From Marinilabiliales bacterium (GTDB lineage: Bacteria; Bacteroidota; Bacteroidia; Bacteroidales; UBA12077), in assembly GCA_002869305.1 (NCBI GenBank), contig PKTC01000419.1, positions 1 through 14,093 on the forward strand: a DNA stretch of 14,093 nucleotides. The letters run 5' to 3'. Position 1 is the first letter of the stretch. Each line of letters begins with the position of its first letter. Shown here in pieces: positions 1 to 7,270 of the stretch. The position numbers and the translations under genes are program-made. Under the pieces are notes generated by a model. It was not told where the DNA came from. It was given only the letters and a program-made list of their open reading frames with translations, and searched no databases.

Positions 1-1245
1 ATTGCATTATATATATTAATTGGATCTTCAATTGGATTCTTTTTTATAAAATATGCAAAAAGTTTTGCGACAAGTATAGTCACTAACTATACAAAATTCA
101 ATGACAGGAATTCAATTAAACATGGATTAGAAATCCTTAAAAATATATTGTCTGACATCTTTACTTTCCAAACTGACGAAAATCTGCTGAGCTTTTATGC
201 TTGGCTTGTTTTAGCTATTCTTATAATTGTTATAATTGCTATTTTTACTAAAAAACTCAAGATCAAATTTAATAATAAACAATGGTTAATTGTCTTTGTT
301 ATAGATTTCGTTGCCATTTTGGGGATTATTATTTTGTCAAAATGGGTCTATGTAAACGGGATGGGGCACTGGTATTTTGTGCCAACTTATATTTCTTTGT
401 CACTTGTAATACTTATATTATTCGAAAGTGTTAAAACTAATACTATTCAGAAGAAAGTTCTAACTATTCTGCTTGGATTAGCAGTATTTACTGGCTCATT
501 AAGCACTTTACACTATTTGAGATATATAAATCCAAAAACTTTTAAATCTCAGATTGATGTAAAAAGTGAATTTTTATCTTTAGGTGAAATCGGTATTATT
601 GGAAATTTTTGGAACTCTTATATAGTAGCCTGTCCAAACCCATCAATTATTAAAGCTACACCGCATGATGCTTATGTGAGAAATCAAAATCTGGTTGATG
701 AGGTATTTGCACAACCAAAACTATATTTAATAAAAAATATGTGGTTAAATGAATTTCCAGATACCATTAATCAGTTTGGTTATTTGCTATCAAAAAAGGG
801 GGAATCATTTGAAATAGGTGGTTGCAAGGTAAACCAGTATGTAAGGATTCAACGAAATGAACTAATCCCCTTATCAGATTTTTCTTTTTATTCTAGTGCA
901 ATTCAAAATGATTCTTGTATTTTGATAAACAAGGACAGTTTATTATTTAATAGTAAACATCATGTTTGGGGTCCATTTATTCCTGTTGGGATTGGTAAAT
1001 ATACAGTCAAACTGCAAGTAGAAATAGAAAAGGCATTTATGGAAGAGTCATTTGCATTAATGGATGTTGTTTCAAACGGAGGTAAGACCATTCTTGCATC
1101 TAAAGAATTAAACTTCACAAACAATAAAAATATTTATGAATTAGACTTTAATTGTGAAAAAAGATATAGAAATGTAGAATTTCGGATACTAAGTTATGGA
1201 ACTTTAGATTTTAAGATTCTGCAAGTTGAACTAATAGAAAAATGA
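1..1245 (+). CDS. Multi-pass membrane protein, 3' part (possible GT-C glycosyltransferase)
   Basis: The frame is open from base 1, so the 5' end lies outside the window. A TTG at 148 would give a shorter protein, but coding with the same character continues upstream of it, so I treat the gene as partial with 414 visible residues. The visible part begins with a hydrophobic segment (about residues 1-18). Further likely membrane helices lie near residues 66-82, 95-112, 124-142 and 150-166. About 240 mainly soluble residues follow, and the last 110 or so look beta-rich. A helix bundle followed by a soluble tail, with a Gly-His-Trp-Tyr-Phe run at a helix edge, is reminiscent of GT-C fold sugar transferases that use polyprenyl-linked donors. 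That is inference; the N-terminal loop carrying the catalytic acidic residues is not in view. It ends 14 bases before a convergent gene, with no hairpin between them. Confidence 0.7.
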   Translation: MALYILIGSSIGFFFIKYAKSFATSIVTNYTKFNDRNSIKHGLEILKNILSDIFTFQTDENLLSFYAWLVLAILIIVIIAIFTKKLKIKFNNKQWLIVFVIDFVAILGIIILSKWVYVNGMGHWYFVPTYISLSLVILILFESVKTNTIQKKVLTILLGLAVFTGSLSTLHYLRYINPKTFKSQIDVKSEFLSLGEIGIIGNFWNSYIVACPNPSIIKATPHDAYVRNQNLVDEVFAQPKLYLIKNMWLNEFPDTINQFGYLLSKKGESFEIGGCKVNQYVRIQRNELIPLSDFSFYSSAIQNDSCILINKDSLLFNSKHHVWGPFIPVGIGKYTVKLQVEIEKAFMEESFALMDVVSNGGKTILASKELNFTNNKNIYELDFNCEKRYRNVEFRILSYGTLDFKILQVELIEK

Positions 1246-1259
1246 ACCACCTCTAGTTT

Positions 1260-2774
1260 CTAAATATCCCCATTGGCCCTCATGACCTTAAAGATCGCAA
1301 ATTCTGAATTTTGATCAGGTGATGGTGCCGGAGTAATGGCTAATTTACCTTTTTTATCAATAAAATAATAGGTTGGAAATGCCCTTATATCATAATCCTT
1401 AAATACATCCGACTGATTGCCATAATAAAGGAACTTGAAGGAATAATTTTTCATCTCAACGAATCGTTTCATTTGTGGTAGACTTTCGTCCATTGAAATA
1501 ATAACAATTTCAAAGTGCTCATTGTGCTTCTTATATAAACTTTCGAGCATAGCAAATTCCTTTATGCAAGCATAACTAGTTGTTGTGCAAAATCCCAAAT
1601 AAACGTATCTACCCTCGAATGAATCTAAATTTACAAGCGTACTATCCTTATCGTATAACTCAAAAGCTGGTGGTTTATATCCCAACATCAGTTTGGTAAC
1701 TTTTTCTCTAATATTGTTAGCTATGATTTTATGCTCCTCTACTTTCGTTTGCAATGATAAGGAATCAAGAACAGTTAACATTGCTGCCCTAGAAAATTTA
1801 TCATTGTAAAACTCGTCGTGTAAACATTTTAGAATTACAAATTCCTTCAAAGTATCATTGCTTAAAATCGAATCGTTCCCTAAAGTATTCTTGAGTGCTG
1901 TGATACTTTTTAGTTTGCCAATGTCTGAATAAATCTTTCTTCCATTATCCGTTCTTCCAAAATACTGAAAGTACTCATCGTAAACCTGATTAAAAAGATC
2001 CATGTATGCATTGTTGTTGTATAGAATTTCATTATCCAAATAGTAGTTATTGGAAATACTCTTCATTTTTTGATTGGATGAAGCACTCTGATATAAAGCA
2101 AACTTGTATCTTTTAAAATCATGAAAGAATTTATTATCCACATCCGAAAATAAAGAATCAACTTTTTGAATTTCCGCTGACACATCTATTTCTTGTAAAT
2201 TATTCGAAATATAACTTGTGCTGTTATTTAAAATTTTTGTGTAAGCCTCAGCAGAATAAACAGTATCCACATCGTTAAACTTACTTTTATCATCTATCTT
2301 TCTGATTTTGTCATAAATAGAATAGAGCTCCATGCTTCCCATTAGGGAATATACCTCATCGAAAAAAGCCAATTGATAATTCAGCTCATTTTCAGAAATG
2401 TCAACTAAGCCCAAATGGTATTGTATGGGCTTAAAATATGTATTTAATTCATCAGCTATGGTTTTCTCCTTTAATTCAGGTAATAATAAATTGTAGGATT
2501 TACCTGGCTCAACAAACAGAAATGCTTCATAAGCACCCAGATGAGCAAAAATATATGTAGTTTCATTGATGTCAAAAGAGCCCGAAAAGTCACCATTTTC
2601 GTCCACAACCGCACTGCACAATTCCAGCTCTGTATAAGTAATTTGATCTGAAAAAGTTAAAAAAGTTATTTTAACTCCTCTATACTCAAGGGCATTTCCT
2701 CTGAGTTTAACCATATCGGCTAAAAGACTTAATGGTAATACCAGAAGTACTATCAATAATAGTTTTTTCAACAT
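1260..2774 (-). CDS. Exported thioredoxin-fold (TlpA/AhpC-TSA-like) protein with degenerate CxxC
   Basis: A 504-residue protein with a signal peptide (two Lys, then a Leu-rich core, likely cut after Ala19). There is no lipobox Cys, so it is probably periplasmic. Residues about 22-100 form a beta-rich domain similar in layout to the DUF4369-like domains that precede TlpA domains in Bacteroidetes. A long helical, charged linker (about 110-365) follows. The C-terminal 135 residues are a thioredoxin fold, with PPAFELYDKDS at its start and a cis-Pro motif AFPTYYFID. Where TlpA proteins have WCxxC, this one reads FCTTTSYACIKE. The resolving cysteine is kept (Cys403), the nucleophile position is Ser400, and an extra cysteine sits at 396. 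A normal CxxC reaction is therefore unlikely. It starts 13 bases after the coaD stop and is probably co-transcribed. The fold is clear; the substrate is unknown. Confidence 0.85.
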   Translation of the reverse strand: MLKKLLLIVLLVLPLSLLADMVKLRGNALEYRGVKITFLTFSDQITYTELELCSAVVDENGDFSGSFDINETTYIFAHLGAYEAFLFVEPGKSYNLLLPELKEKTIADELNTYFKPIQYHLGLVDISENELNYQLAFFDEVYSLMGSMELYSIYDKIRKIDDKSKFNDVDTVYSAEAYTKILNNSTSYISNNLQEIDVSAEIQKVDSLFSDVDNKFFHDFKRYKFALYQSASSNQKMKSISNNYYLDNEILYNNNAYMDLFNQVYDEYFQYFGRTDNGRKIYSDIGKLKSITALKNTLGNDSILSNDTLKEFVILKCLHDEFYNDKFSRAAMLTVLDSLSLQTKVEEHKIIANNIREKVTKLMLGYKPPAFELYDKDSTLVNLDSFEGRYVYLGFCTTTSYACIKEFAMLESLYKKHNEHFEIVIISMDESLPQMKRFVEMKNYSFKFLYYGNQSDVFKDYDIRAFPTYYFIDKKGKLAITPAPSPDQNSEFAIFKVMRANGDI

Positions 2775-2787
2775 TTCAAAAGCTAAT

Positions 2788-3249
2788 TTATTTTAAACTC
2801 ATTTTTGAAGGGATAAACTTACTTACGTCGCCTCCATGCCTTACAATGTCTCTTACGATTGATGAATTGATAGGTGTATGCTCAGGCATGGTTAAAAAGA
2901 ATACCGTTTCAATTCCTTCGTACATTGCCTTGTTTACCTGTGCAATGGCCCTTTCGTATTCAAAATCTGCAGCTGTTCTAAGTCCTCTTAGAATATATTT
3001 AGCGCCTATTTTCTTGCAGAATTCTATGGTTAATCCTTCAAAATGGACTACTTCAATGATTGGATTTCCATTGAACACCTGATTTATAAACTTTTTTCTA
3101 TCCTCGAGCGAAAACAATGCATCTTTTTTAGGATTGAATCCAACGGCAATGTATATTTTATCGAATAAAACCTGCGCTCTGTTTACAACCGATTCGTGTC
3201 CTACGGTAAAAGGATCAAATGTTCCGGGAAATACAGCTATCTTTTCCAT
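2788..3249 (-). CDS. coaD: Phosphopantetheine adenylyltransferase
   Basis: CoaD joins 4'-phosphopantetheine and ATP to give dephospho-CoA and pyrophosphate, the fourth step of coenzyme A synthesis, in the cytoplasm. The 153-residue product matches the family's usual length. Its motifs, in order, are PGTFDPFTVGH with the nucleotidyltransferase TxGH (residues 15-18), RGLRTAADFEYE (88-99), and near the end NSSIVRDIVRHGGDV followed by FIP. A Met nine codons upstream (3276) is also in frame. I reject it because known CoaD proteins start right before this PGTFDP strand, and because a perfect -7 promoter box (3274-3281) overlaps that Met. It is the first gene of a likely two-gene unit with the downstream redoxin-like gene. 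Confidence 0.95.
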   Translation of the reverse strand: MEKIAVFPGTFDPFTVGHESVVNRAQVLFDKIYIAVGFNPKKDALFSLEDRKKFINQVFNGNPIIEVVHFEGLTIEFCKKIGAKYILRGLRTAADFEYERAIAQVNKAMYEGIETVFFLTMPEHTPINSSIVRDIVRHGGDVSKFIPSKMSLK

Positions 3250-3273
3250 ATCTTGTTTTTTTAATTGATGTAA

Positions 3274-3281
3274 CAAACTTA
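3274..3281 (-). promoter_or_regulatory. -7 box of coaD promoter
   Basis: Read on the minus strand this is TAAGTTTG, a full match to the Bacteroidetes -7 consensus TAnnTTTG, 25 bases before the chosen coaD start. The best upstream partner, ACTG 20 bases away, matches the -33 TTTG only weakly. Transcription would start near 3268. Confidence 0.45.
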
Positions 3282-3413
3282 AAACATTTGTTTGAATTAT
3301 ACAGTTAGTTTCAATATTTCTCTTATGCGAAAGGTTTAAAAGAATTTCTTCAATATTCTTGAATTTGTGCTGGTTTATGTATATTTTATATGTGTAATTT
3401 AAAATAAGTAAAA

Positions 3414-3418
3414 AGGAG
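3414..3418 (+). promoter_or_regulatory. Strong Shine-Dalgarno site (AGGAG)
   Basis: AGGAG stands five bases before the ATG at 3424. Strong Shine-Dalgarno sites are uncommon in Bacteroidetes, and only the L31 gene in this window has a similar one. It fixes the start and suggests high translation. Confidence 0.7.
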
Positions 3419-3423
3419 AAATT

Positions 3424-3972
3424 ATGAAAGAAAGAAAAGATTACGAAATTAGAGCAGAGATCATTGTAAAACAGCTAAAAGCTAAGATATACGAATTAGA
3501 AGCTAAAGCTATAGAGGCTAAACTAAATGCTAAATCGGGATTTGATAAAATTGAAATGGAAATTAAATCTTTAGCAGAGCAAAGAGATAAATTAGATCAG
3601 AAGTTTAATGTGCTTAAGAACACTAGCCAGGAAAAATGGAACTCTGTTGTTGGTGAGTTTGAAGATTTCCTAGCTGAAGTTAATGCCGATAAGCAAACTT
3701 TTTCGGAAAAAGCTGAAGGGTGGATGAATGAATTTTCGGAAAAGCTCGATGAATTGGAAGACAAAGCGAAGCACGCCAATGATGACTTAAAGGAAAAACT
3801 AAATGTTCAGATAGAAAATATCAAAAAATATAAATCAGATTTGGAAGAAAAAATATTGGACGTTCGAAGAGGGCAAGAAGAAAACTGGGATAAATTAAAG
3901 CAGGGATTTGAAGAAAAAGCTGCAAAGGTGAAAGAATCTATTACCAAAGCTTTCGATTATATCAGGAAATAA
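3424..3972 (+). CDS. Soluble coiled-coil protein, function unknown
   Basis: A 182-residue, highly charged, almost wholly helical protein rich in Lys, Glu, Asp and Ala, without a signal peptide or membrane segment. Heptad-like patterns run from about residue 5 to 60 and again from about 90 to the end. Three Trp residues recur in similar amphipathic surroundings (EKWNSVVGEFEDF, EGWMNEFSEKL, ENWDKLKQGFEE), which suggests an internally repeated helical unit of the kind found in apolipoprotein-like or stress-related coiled-coil proteins. I do not recognise a named family with certainty. Expression is supported by the AGGAG site and by a strong terminator right after the stop. No good promoter pair was found upstream; the nearest candidate is TATATTTT at 3380-3387. 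It converges on the LiaF-like gene. Confidence 0.8.
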   Translation: MKERKDYEIRAEIIVKQLKAKIYELEAKAIEAKLNAKSGFDKIEMEIKSLAEQRDKLDQKFNVLKNTSQEKWNSVVGEFEDFLAEVNADKQTFSEKAEGWMNEFSEKLDELEDKAKHANDDLKEKLNVQIENIKKYKSDLEEKILDVRRGQEENWDKLKQGFEEKAAKVKESITKAFDYIRK

Positions 3973-3973
3973 A

Positions 3974-3999
3974 AAAAGGCCACTAAGAAGTGGCCTTTT
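3974..3999. terminator. Bidirectional rho-independent terminator
   Basis: An 11-bp perfect stem (3974-3984 with 3989-3999, core GGCCACT) encloses the loop AAGA. It is flanked by an A run on the left and a T-rich stretch on the right, so it can stop transcription both from the coiled-coil gene and from the convergent LiaF-like gene, whose minus-strand transcript meets seven U residues. Confidence 0.9.
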
Positions 4000-4019
4000 C
4001 ATTTTCTTTATTTACAATT

Positions 4020-4556
4020 CTAATAACTTCTTACTTCAAATCCTCCAAATACTACGTCGCACTTTATATACAAGTGATTGGCATCCCGATTAAATGCTTT
4101 GCTTTCGTAATGACCCGTTCCAAAGGCTGCAGTCTCTCCATTCGGTAATTTGGCAGAGGCAAAAGCTGCATCGGCTTTAATTCTAACAGGTGTATTTTCG
4201 TCAATCTTAATAAGGCATCCTCCAAAAATTGTATTTATTCTTATTTCTTTTGAGCCTTCCGAAAGATCAACATCTCTTAAATCAATGGTTGAACTTCCAA
4301 AGACAACATTGTATTCCTTGAACTTATCATCCAAACCATGTATTCTGCTTTCACTAAAAATGGTTGTGCTTTCATCGCCTCGACGATCCCAGAAATGAAA
4401 ATTACCAACCAACATCTTAATTCCTATAAAAATAAATAAGAATGCTATTACAAATTTAACCAGGGGGATATTTACGTTAAAAACTACACGAATAACTATA
4501 CCTATACCAATTAGGATTAATATTAAACCCCATAATAAACCAGCTCCCATTTTCAT
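4020..4556 (-). CDS. LiaF-like membrane protein (DUF5668 / LiaF C-terminal domain)
   Basis: A 178-residue protein. Two membrane helices (about residues 5-24 and 31-50) resemble the small N-terminal helical domain of LiaF-type proteins. From about residue 80 it is all beta, with a recurring VFG/IFG motif (VFGSSTIDLRD at 85, IFGGCLIKI at 110, VFGGFEVRSY at 169). That pattern is typical of the LiaF C-terminal domain, called the cell wall-active antibiotics response domain. In Firmicutes LiaF restrains the LiaSR envelope-stress system; in Bacteroidetes these proteins are widespread and their role is not settled. No histidine kinase or regulator adjoins this gene, so a LiaF function is not implied. 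A second Met at codon 3 is an equally possible start. Confidence 0.8.
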   Translation of the reverse strand: MKMGAGLLWGLILILIGIGIVIRVVFNVNIPLVKFVIAFLFIFIGIKMLVGNFHFWDRRGDESTTIFSESRIHGLDDKFKEYNVVFGSSTIDLRDVDLSEGSKEIRINTIFGGCLIKIDENTPVRIKADAAFASAKLPNGETAAFGTGHYESKAFNRDANHLYIKCDVVFGGFEVRSY

Positions 4557-4595
4557 TTGATTTTAATTTATATAATTGTTTATATATTAGAAATA

Positions 4596-4626
4596 TAAAA
4601 TTACAGAAATATTAGATACAGTCAAT
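4596..4626 (-). promoter_or_regulatory. Promoter of the LiaF-like gene
   Basis: On the minus strand: ATTG, 19 bases, then TAATTTTA, one base short of a full TAnnTTTG match. It lies 40 bases before the start codon and just downstream of the putative lon terminator. The lon promoter candidate has the same two boxes and the same spacing. Confidence 0.45.
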
Positions 4627-4628
4627 TA

Positions 4629-4657
4629 AAAATCCGATCAATTAATGTCTGGATTTT
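4629..4657 (-). terminator. Putative terminator of lon
   Basis: AAAATCC and GGATTTT pair over 7 bp around a 15-base loop, ending in a run of U on the minus-strand transcript, 18 bases after the lon stop. The loop is large and the stem AT-rich, so this is a weak call. Confidence 0.45.
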
Positions 4658-4674
4658 GTACTATAGAGTTATTA

Positions 4675-7137
4675 TCAAGAAACTTTCAAAGGTTTATTTA
4701 CCTTTTCTTTCAAGAGTGCAATATCTAGAACTTCCATGATTTTCGTTACATAGTGAAACTTAAGGCCTTTTAGATAAATATCTTTAATTTTACCAATGTC
4801 TTTTCTATTTTCTTCAGAAAGAATTATATCAGTTATATCAGCACGTTTTGCAGCTAATATTTTTTCTTTAATGCCGCCAACAGGAAGAACTTTACCCCGT
4901 AGAGTAATTTCGCCTGTCATTGCAATTTTCCTTTTAACTTTTCTTTGAGTAAAGATGGAAGCCAATGAGGTTGCCATGGTAACACCTGCTGAAGGACCAT
5001 CTTTTGGAATAGCTCCTTCAGGAATGTGTATATGAATATTCCAGTTTTCAAACGCCTCATCACTAATACCTAGCTCGCCGGCATGTGATTTTATATATTC
5101 GAGAGCAATAACTGCTGATTCTTTCATTACATCCCCTAAGTTACCAGTTAAAGTGAGTTTTCCTTTTCCTTTACTTAAACTGCTCTCAATAAATAATATC
5201 TCACCTCCAACTGCTGTCCATGCTAAGCCTGTAACAACTCCTGCAAATTCGTTACCCTGGTATTTATCTTTTGTAAATTCAGGTGGTCCCAAAATTTCTT
5301 TGATATTCTCAACTGAAAGCGATTTGCTAAAATCTTCTTCCAGAGCGATTTTTCGGGCGAGGTTTCTTGTAACTTTTGCAATTGTTTTATCCAATGTTCT
5401 CACGCCGGATTCCCTGGTATGGTTCTCAACAATATATTCCAAAACCTTCTTGCTAAAGCTAACTTTTGATTTCTCAACTCCATGAGCTTCTAATTGCTTT
5501 GGTATTAGATGACGCTTTGCAATTTCAATTTTTTCTTCAACAATGTAACCACTTACATCAATCATTTCCATACGATCGCGCAGAGCAGGATTAATAGTTG
5601 ATATTGTATTTGCTGTTGCAATGAACATTACATTCGATAGATCAAACTCCAGTTCAAGGTAATTATCGTGAAAAGCATTGTTTTGCTCAGGATCTAAAAC
5701 CTCTAATAAGGCTGAAGCAGGATCGCCATGAAAATCTTTTCCAACTTTATCAATCTCGTCCAATATGAATACGGGATTAGATGATTTTGCCTTTTTAATG
5801 TTCTGAACTATTCTGCCTGGCATTGCGCCAATGTATGTTTTTCTGTGACCTCTTATTTCAGCTTCATCATGCAAGCCTCCAAGTGACATTCGTACATATT
5901 TTCTATCCAAAGCTTTTGCTACTGATTTTCCTAACGAAGTTTTACCAACCCCGGGAGGTCCATACAAACAAAGAATTGGTGATTTTAAATCGCCTTTCAG
6001 TTTTAATACAGCCAGATATTCTAATATCCTGTCTTTAACTTTTTCTAAACCAAAATGATCTTCATCCAGAATTCTTTGTGCTCTTTTTAAGTCGAAATTG
6101 TCTTTGGTGAATTCGTTCCACGGCAAATCAAGTAAAGTTTGTAGATAATTTAACTGTACCGAGTATTCACCAGTTGCAGGGTTTAACCTGTTTAATTTGT
6201 CAACTTCTTTTGCAAAGGTTTCCGCAACCTCCTTACTCCATTTTTTCTTTTTAGCCTTTTTCTTTAAATCTTCAATTTCCTGATCTAATGGATTTCCACC
6301 CAACTCATCCTGAATTGTTTTCATTTGCTGATGCAGAAGATATTCTCTTTGCTGCCGATCAAGATCGGTCTTTACTTTGGATTGAATATCATTCTTTAAC
6401 TCAAGCATTTGGATTTGCTTTGTTAAATGTTCTAACAAACGAATGGATCGATCCTTAAGATTATCCATTTCAAGAAGTTTCTGTTTATCCGAAATATCAA
6501 TATCGCTATTTGAGCATATAAAATTTACAAGAAACTTTGTGTTTTCAATATTCTTCACTGCAAAAGAAGCTTCTGGAGGGATATTGCTTGATAACTTTAT
6601 GATCCTCAAAGACAAGTCTTTTAAGGAACCAACAATTGCTTCAAATTCACGGGTTTTATCGTTAGGTTTTTTATCCTTTAATAAAGTTACCGTTGCCTTA
6701 TGGAAAGGTTCGGCCTGAACCATATCGTTCATCTCAAATCTTTGACGCCCCTGAATGATTACAGAAGTACTTCCATCCGGCATTTCAAGAACCTTTAAAA
6801 TCTGCGCTACGGTTCCTAATCTATACATATCGGCTTCCTCTGGCTCATTAACTCTTCCGTCAATTTGGGCAACCGTGCCAATTACCTTATCTTTTTTATA
6901 GATATCATTTACCAATCGAATTGATTTTTCTCTACCAACTGTAATTGGTAATATCACTCCTGGAAATAATACTGTATTTCGTAAAGGTAAAATTGGCAGC
7001 TCCTTGGGTAGTTCAGATTTTTTTAAATCTACATCATCCTCATCGTCCGAAATCAATGGAATAAATTCTCCATCATTCTCCATATCTTCTGCAAAAAATA
7101 TATTTCTAAATTTGCTTTCTTTTATCTTATCACTCAT
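4675..7137 (-). CDS. lon: ATP-dependent protease Lon
   Basis: Lon unfolds and degrades misfolded and regulatory proteins in the cytoplasm. The 820-residue product has the usual order. After a short acidic leader comes the N-terminal substrate-binding domain (from PILPLRNTVLFPG, about residue 48), then a long coiled coil with RQQREYLLHQQ. The AAA+ module has Walker A GPPGVGKT (Lys399) and Walker B FILDEIDK. The C-terminal peptidase domain has Ser716 in DGPSAG and Lys759 in GGIKEKI, 43 residues apart as in the E. coli Ser679/Lys722 dyad. All key residues are intact and the length is normal. It is transcribed alone, with its own candidate promoter 133 bases after the GlmU-like gene start region and a weak terminator behind. 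Its leader carries palindromes that could be regulatory. Confidence 0.98.
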   Translation of the reverse strand: MSDKIKESKFRNIFFAEDMENDGEFIPLISDDEDDVDLKKSELPKELPILPLRNTVLFPGVILPITVGREKSIRLVNDIYKKDKVIGTVAQIDGRVNEPEEADMYRLGTVAQILKVLEMPDGSTSVIIQGRQRFEMNDMVQAEPFHKATVTLLKDKKPNDKTREFEAIVGSLKDLSLRIIKLSSNIPPEASFAVKNIENTKFLVNFICSNSDIDISDKQKLLEMDNLKDRSIRLLEHLTKQIQMLELKNDIQSKVKTDLDRQQREYLLHQQMKTIQDELGGNPLDQEIEDLKKKAKKKKWSKEVAETFAKEVDKLNRLNPATGEYSVQLNYLQTLLDLPWNEFTKDNFDLKRAQRILDEDHFGLEKVKDRILEYLAVLKLKGDLKSPILCLYGPPGVGKTSLGKSVAKALDRKYVRMSLGGLHDEAEIRGHRKTYIGAMPGRIVQNIKKAKSSNPVFILDEIDKVGKDFHGDPASALLEVLDPEQNNAFHDNYLELEFDLSNVMFIATANTISTINPALRDRMEMIDVSGYIVEEKIEIAKRHLIPKQLEAHGVEKSKVSFSKKVLEYIVENHTRESGVRTLDKTIAKVTRNLARKIALEEDFSKSLSVENIKEILGPPEFTKDKYQGNEFAGVVTGLAWTAVGGEILFIESSLSKGKGKLTLTGNLGDVMKESAVIALEYIKSHAGELGISDEAFENWNIHIHIPEGAIPKDGPSAGVTMATSLASIFTQRKVKRKIAMTGEITLRGKVLPVGGIKEKILAAKRADITDIILSEENRKDIGKIKDIYLKGLKFHYVTKIMEVLDIALLKEKVNKPLKVS

Positions 7138-7164
7138 AAATTTTCCTTCTTTTATAAAATCTCT

Positions 7165-7179
7165 CCGACATTATGTCAG
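7165..7179 (-). promoter_or_regulatory. Palindrome/hairpin in the lon leader
   Basis: GACAT-T-ATGTC is a perfect inverted repeat (7167-7177). On the minus-strand RNA the longer CTGACA-TAA-TGTCGG can fold into a 6-bp hairpin. It would lie at the very 5' end of the lon mRNA if transcription starts near 7181. It could be a DNA operator or a 5' stabilising hairpin; the sequence alone cannot decide. Confidence 0.4.
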
Positions 7180-7187
7180 CCACACGC

Positions 7188-7218
7188 TAAAATTATATTG
7201 GATAAATAGATTGGCAAT
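7188..7218 (-). promoter_or_regulatory. Promoter of lon
   Basis: On the minus strand: ATTG, 19 bases, then TAATTTTA, a near match to the Bacteroidetes vegetative promoter. It lies 51 bases before the lon start codon. The -33 box sits inside an inverted repeat at 7211-7229. Confidence 0.45.
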
Positions 7219-7235
7219 CACTATGCCAAATTTGG
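7211..7235. repeat. Overlapping inverted repeats at the lon -33 region
   Basis: TTGGCA and TGCCAA are separated by 7 bases (7211-7229). They overlap a 10-bp perfect palindrome CCAAATTTGG (7226-7235). They cover and flank the putative -33 box of lon, so they are a candidate repressor or activator site. Confidence 0.35.
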
Positions 7236-7270
7236 ATCATTAATCATAAAACGCAATTAACGGTGGAAAG

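Noticed and set aside
148..150. TTG as start of the first gene
   Set aside because: The frame is open to base 1 and encodes a plausible membrane helix upstream, so the gene is cut by the window edge and does not start here.
2732..3082. Plus-strand open frame of 116 codons
   Set aside because: It lies antisense to coaD and the start of the redoxin gene, both of which have clear family motifs. It has no recognisable features of its own.
3250..3276. Longer CoaD starting nine codons upstream
   Set aside because: Family members begin directly before the PGTFDP strand, and a full -7 promoter box overlaps the upstream Met.
3272..3292. Inverted repeat AACAAA-N9-TTTGTT upstream of coaD
   Set aside because: Six AT-rich base pairs in an AT-rich intergenic stretch are expected by chance, and the left arm is explained by the -7 box.
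5153..5485. Plus-strand open frames inside lon (also near 5823, 6443 and 7004)
   Set aside because: They are antisense shadows of the intact lon gene with low-complexity, Ser/Phe-rich translations and no start signals.
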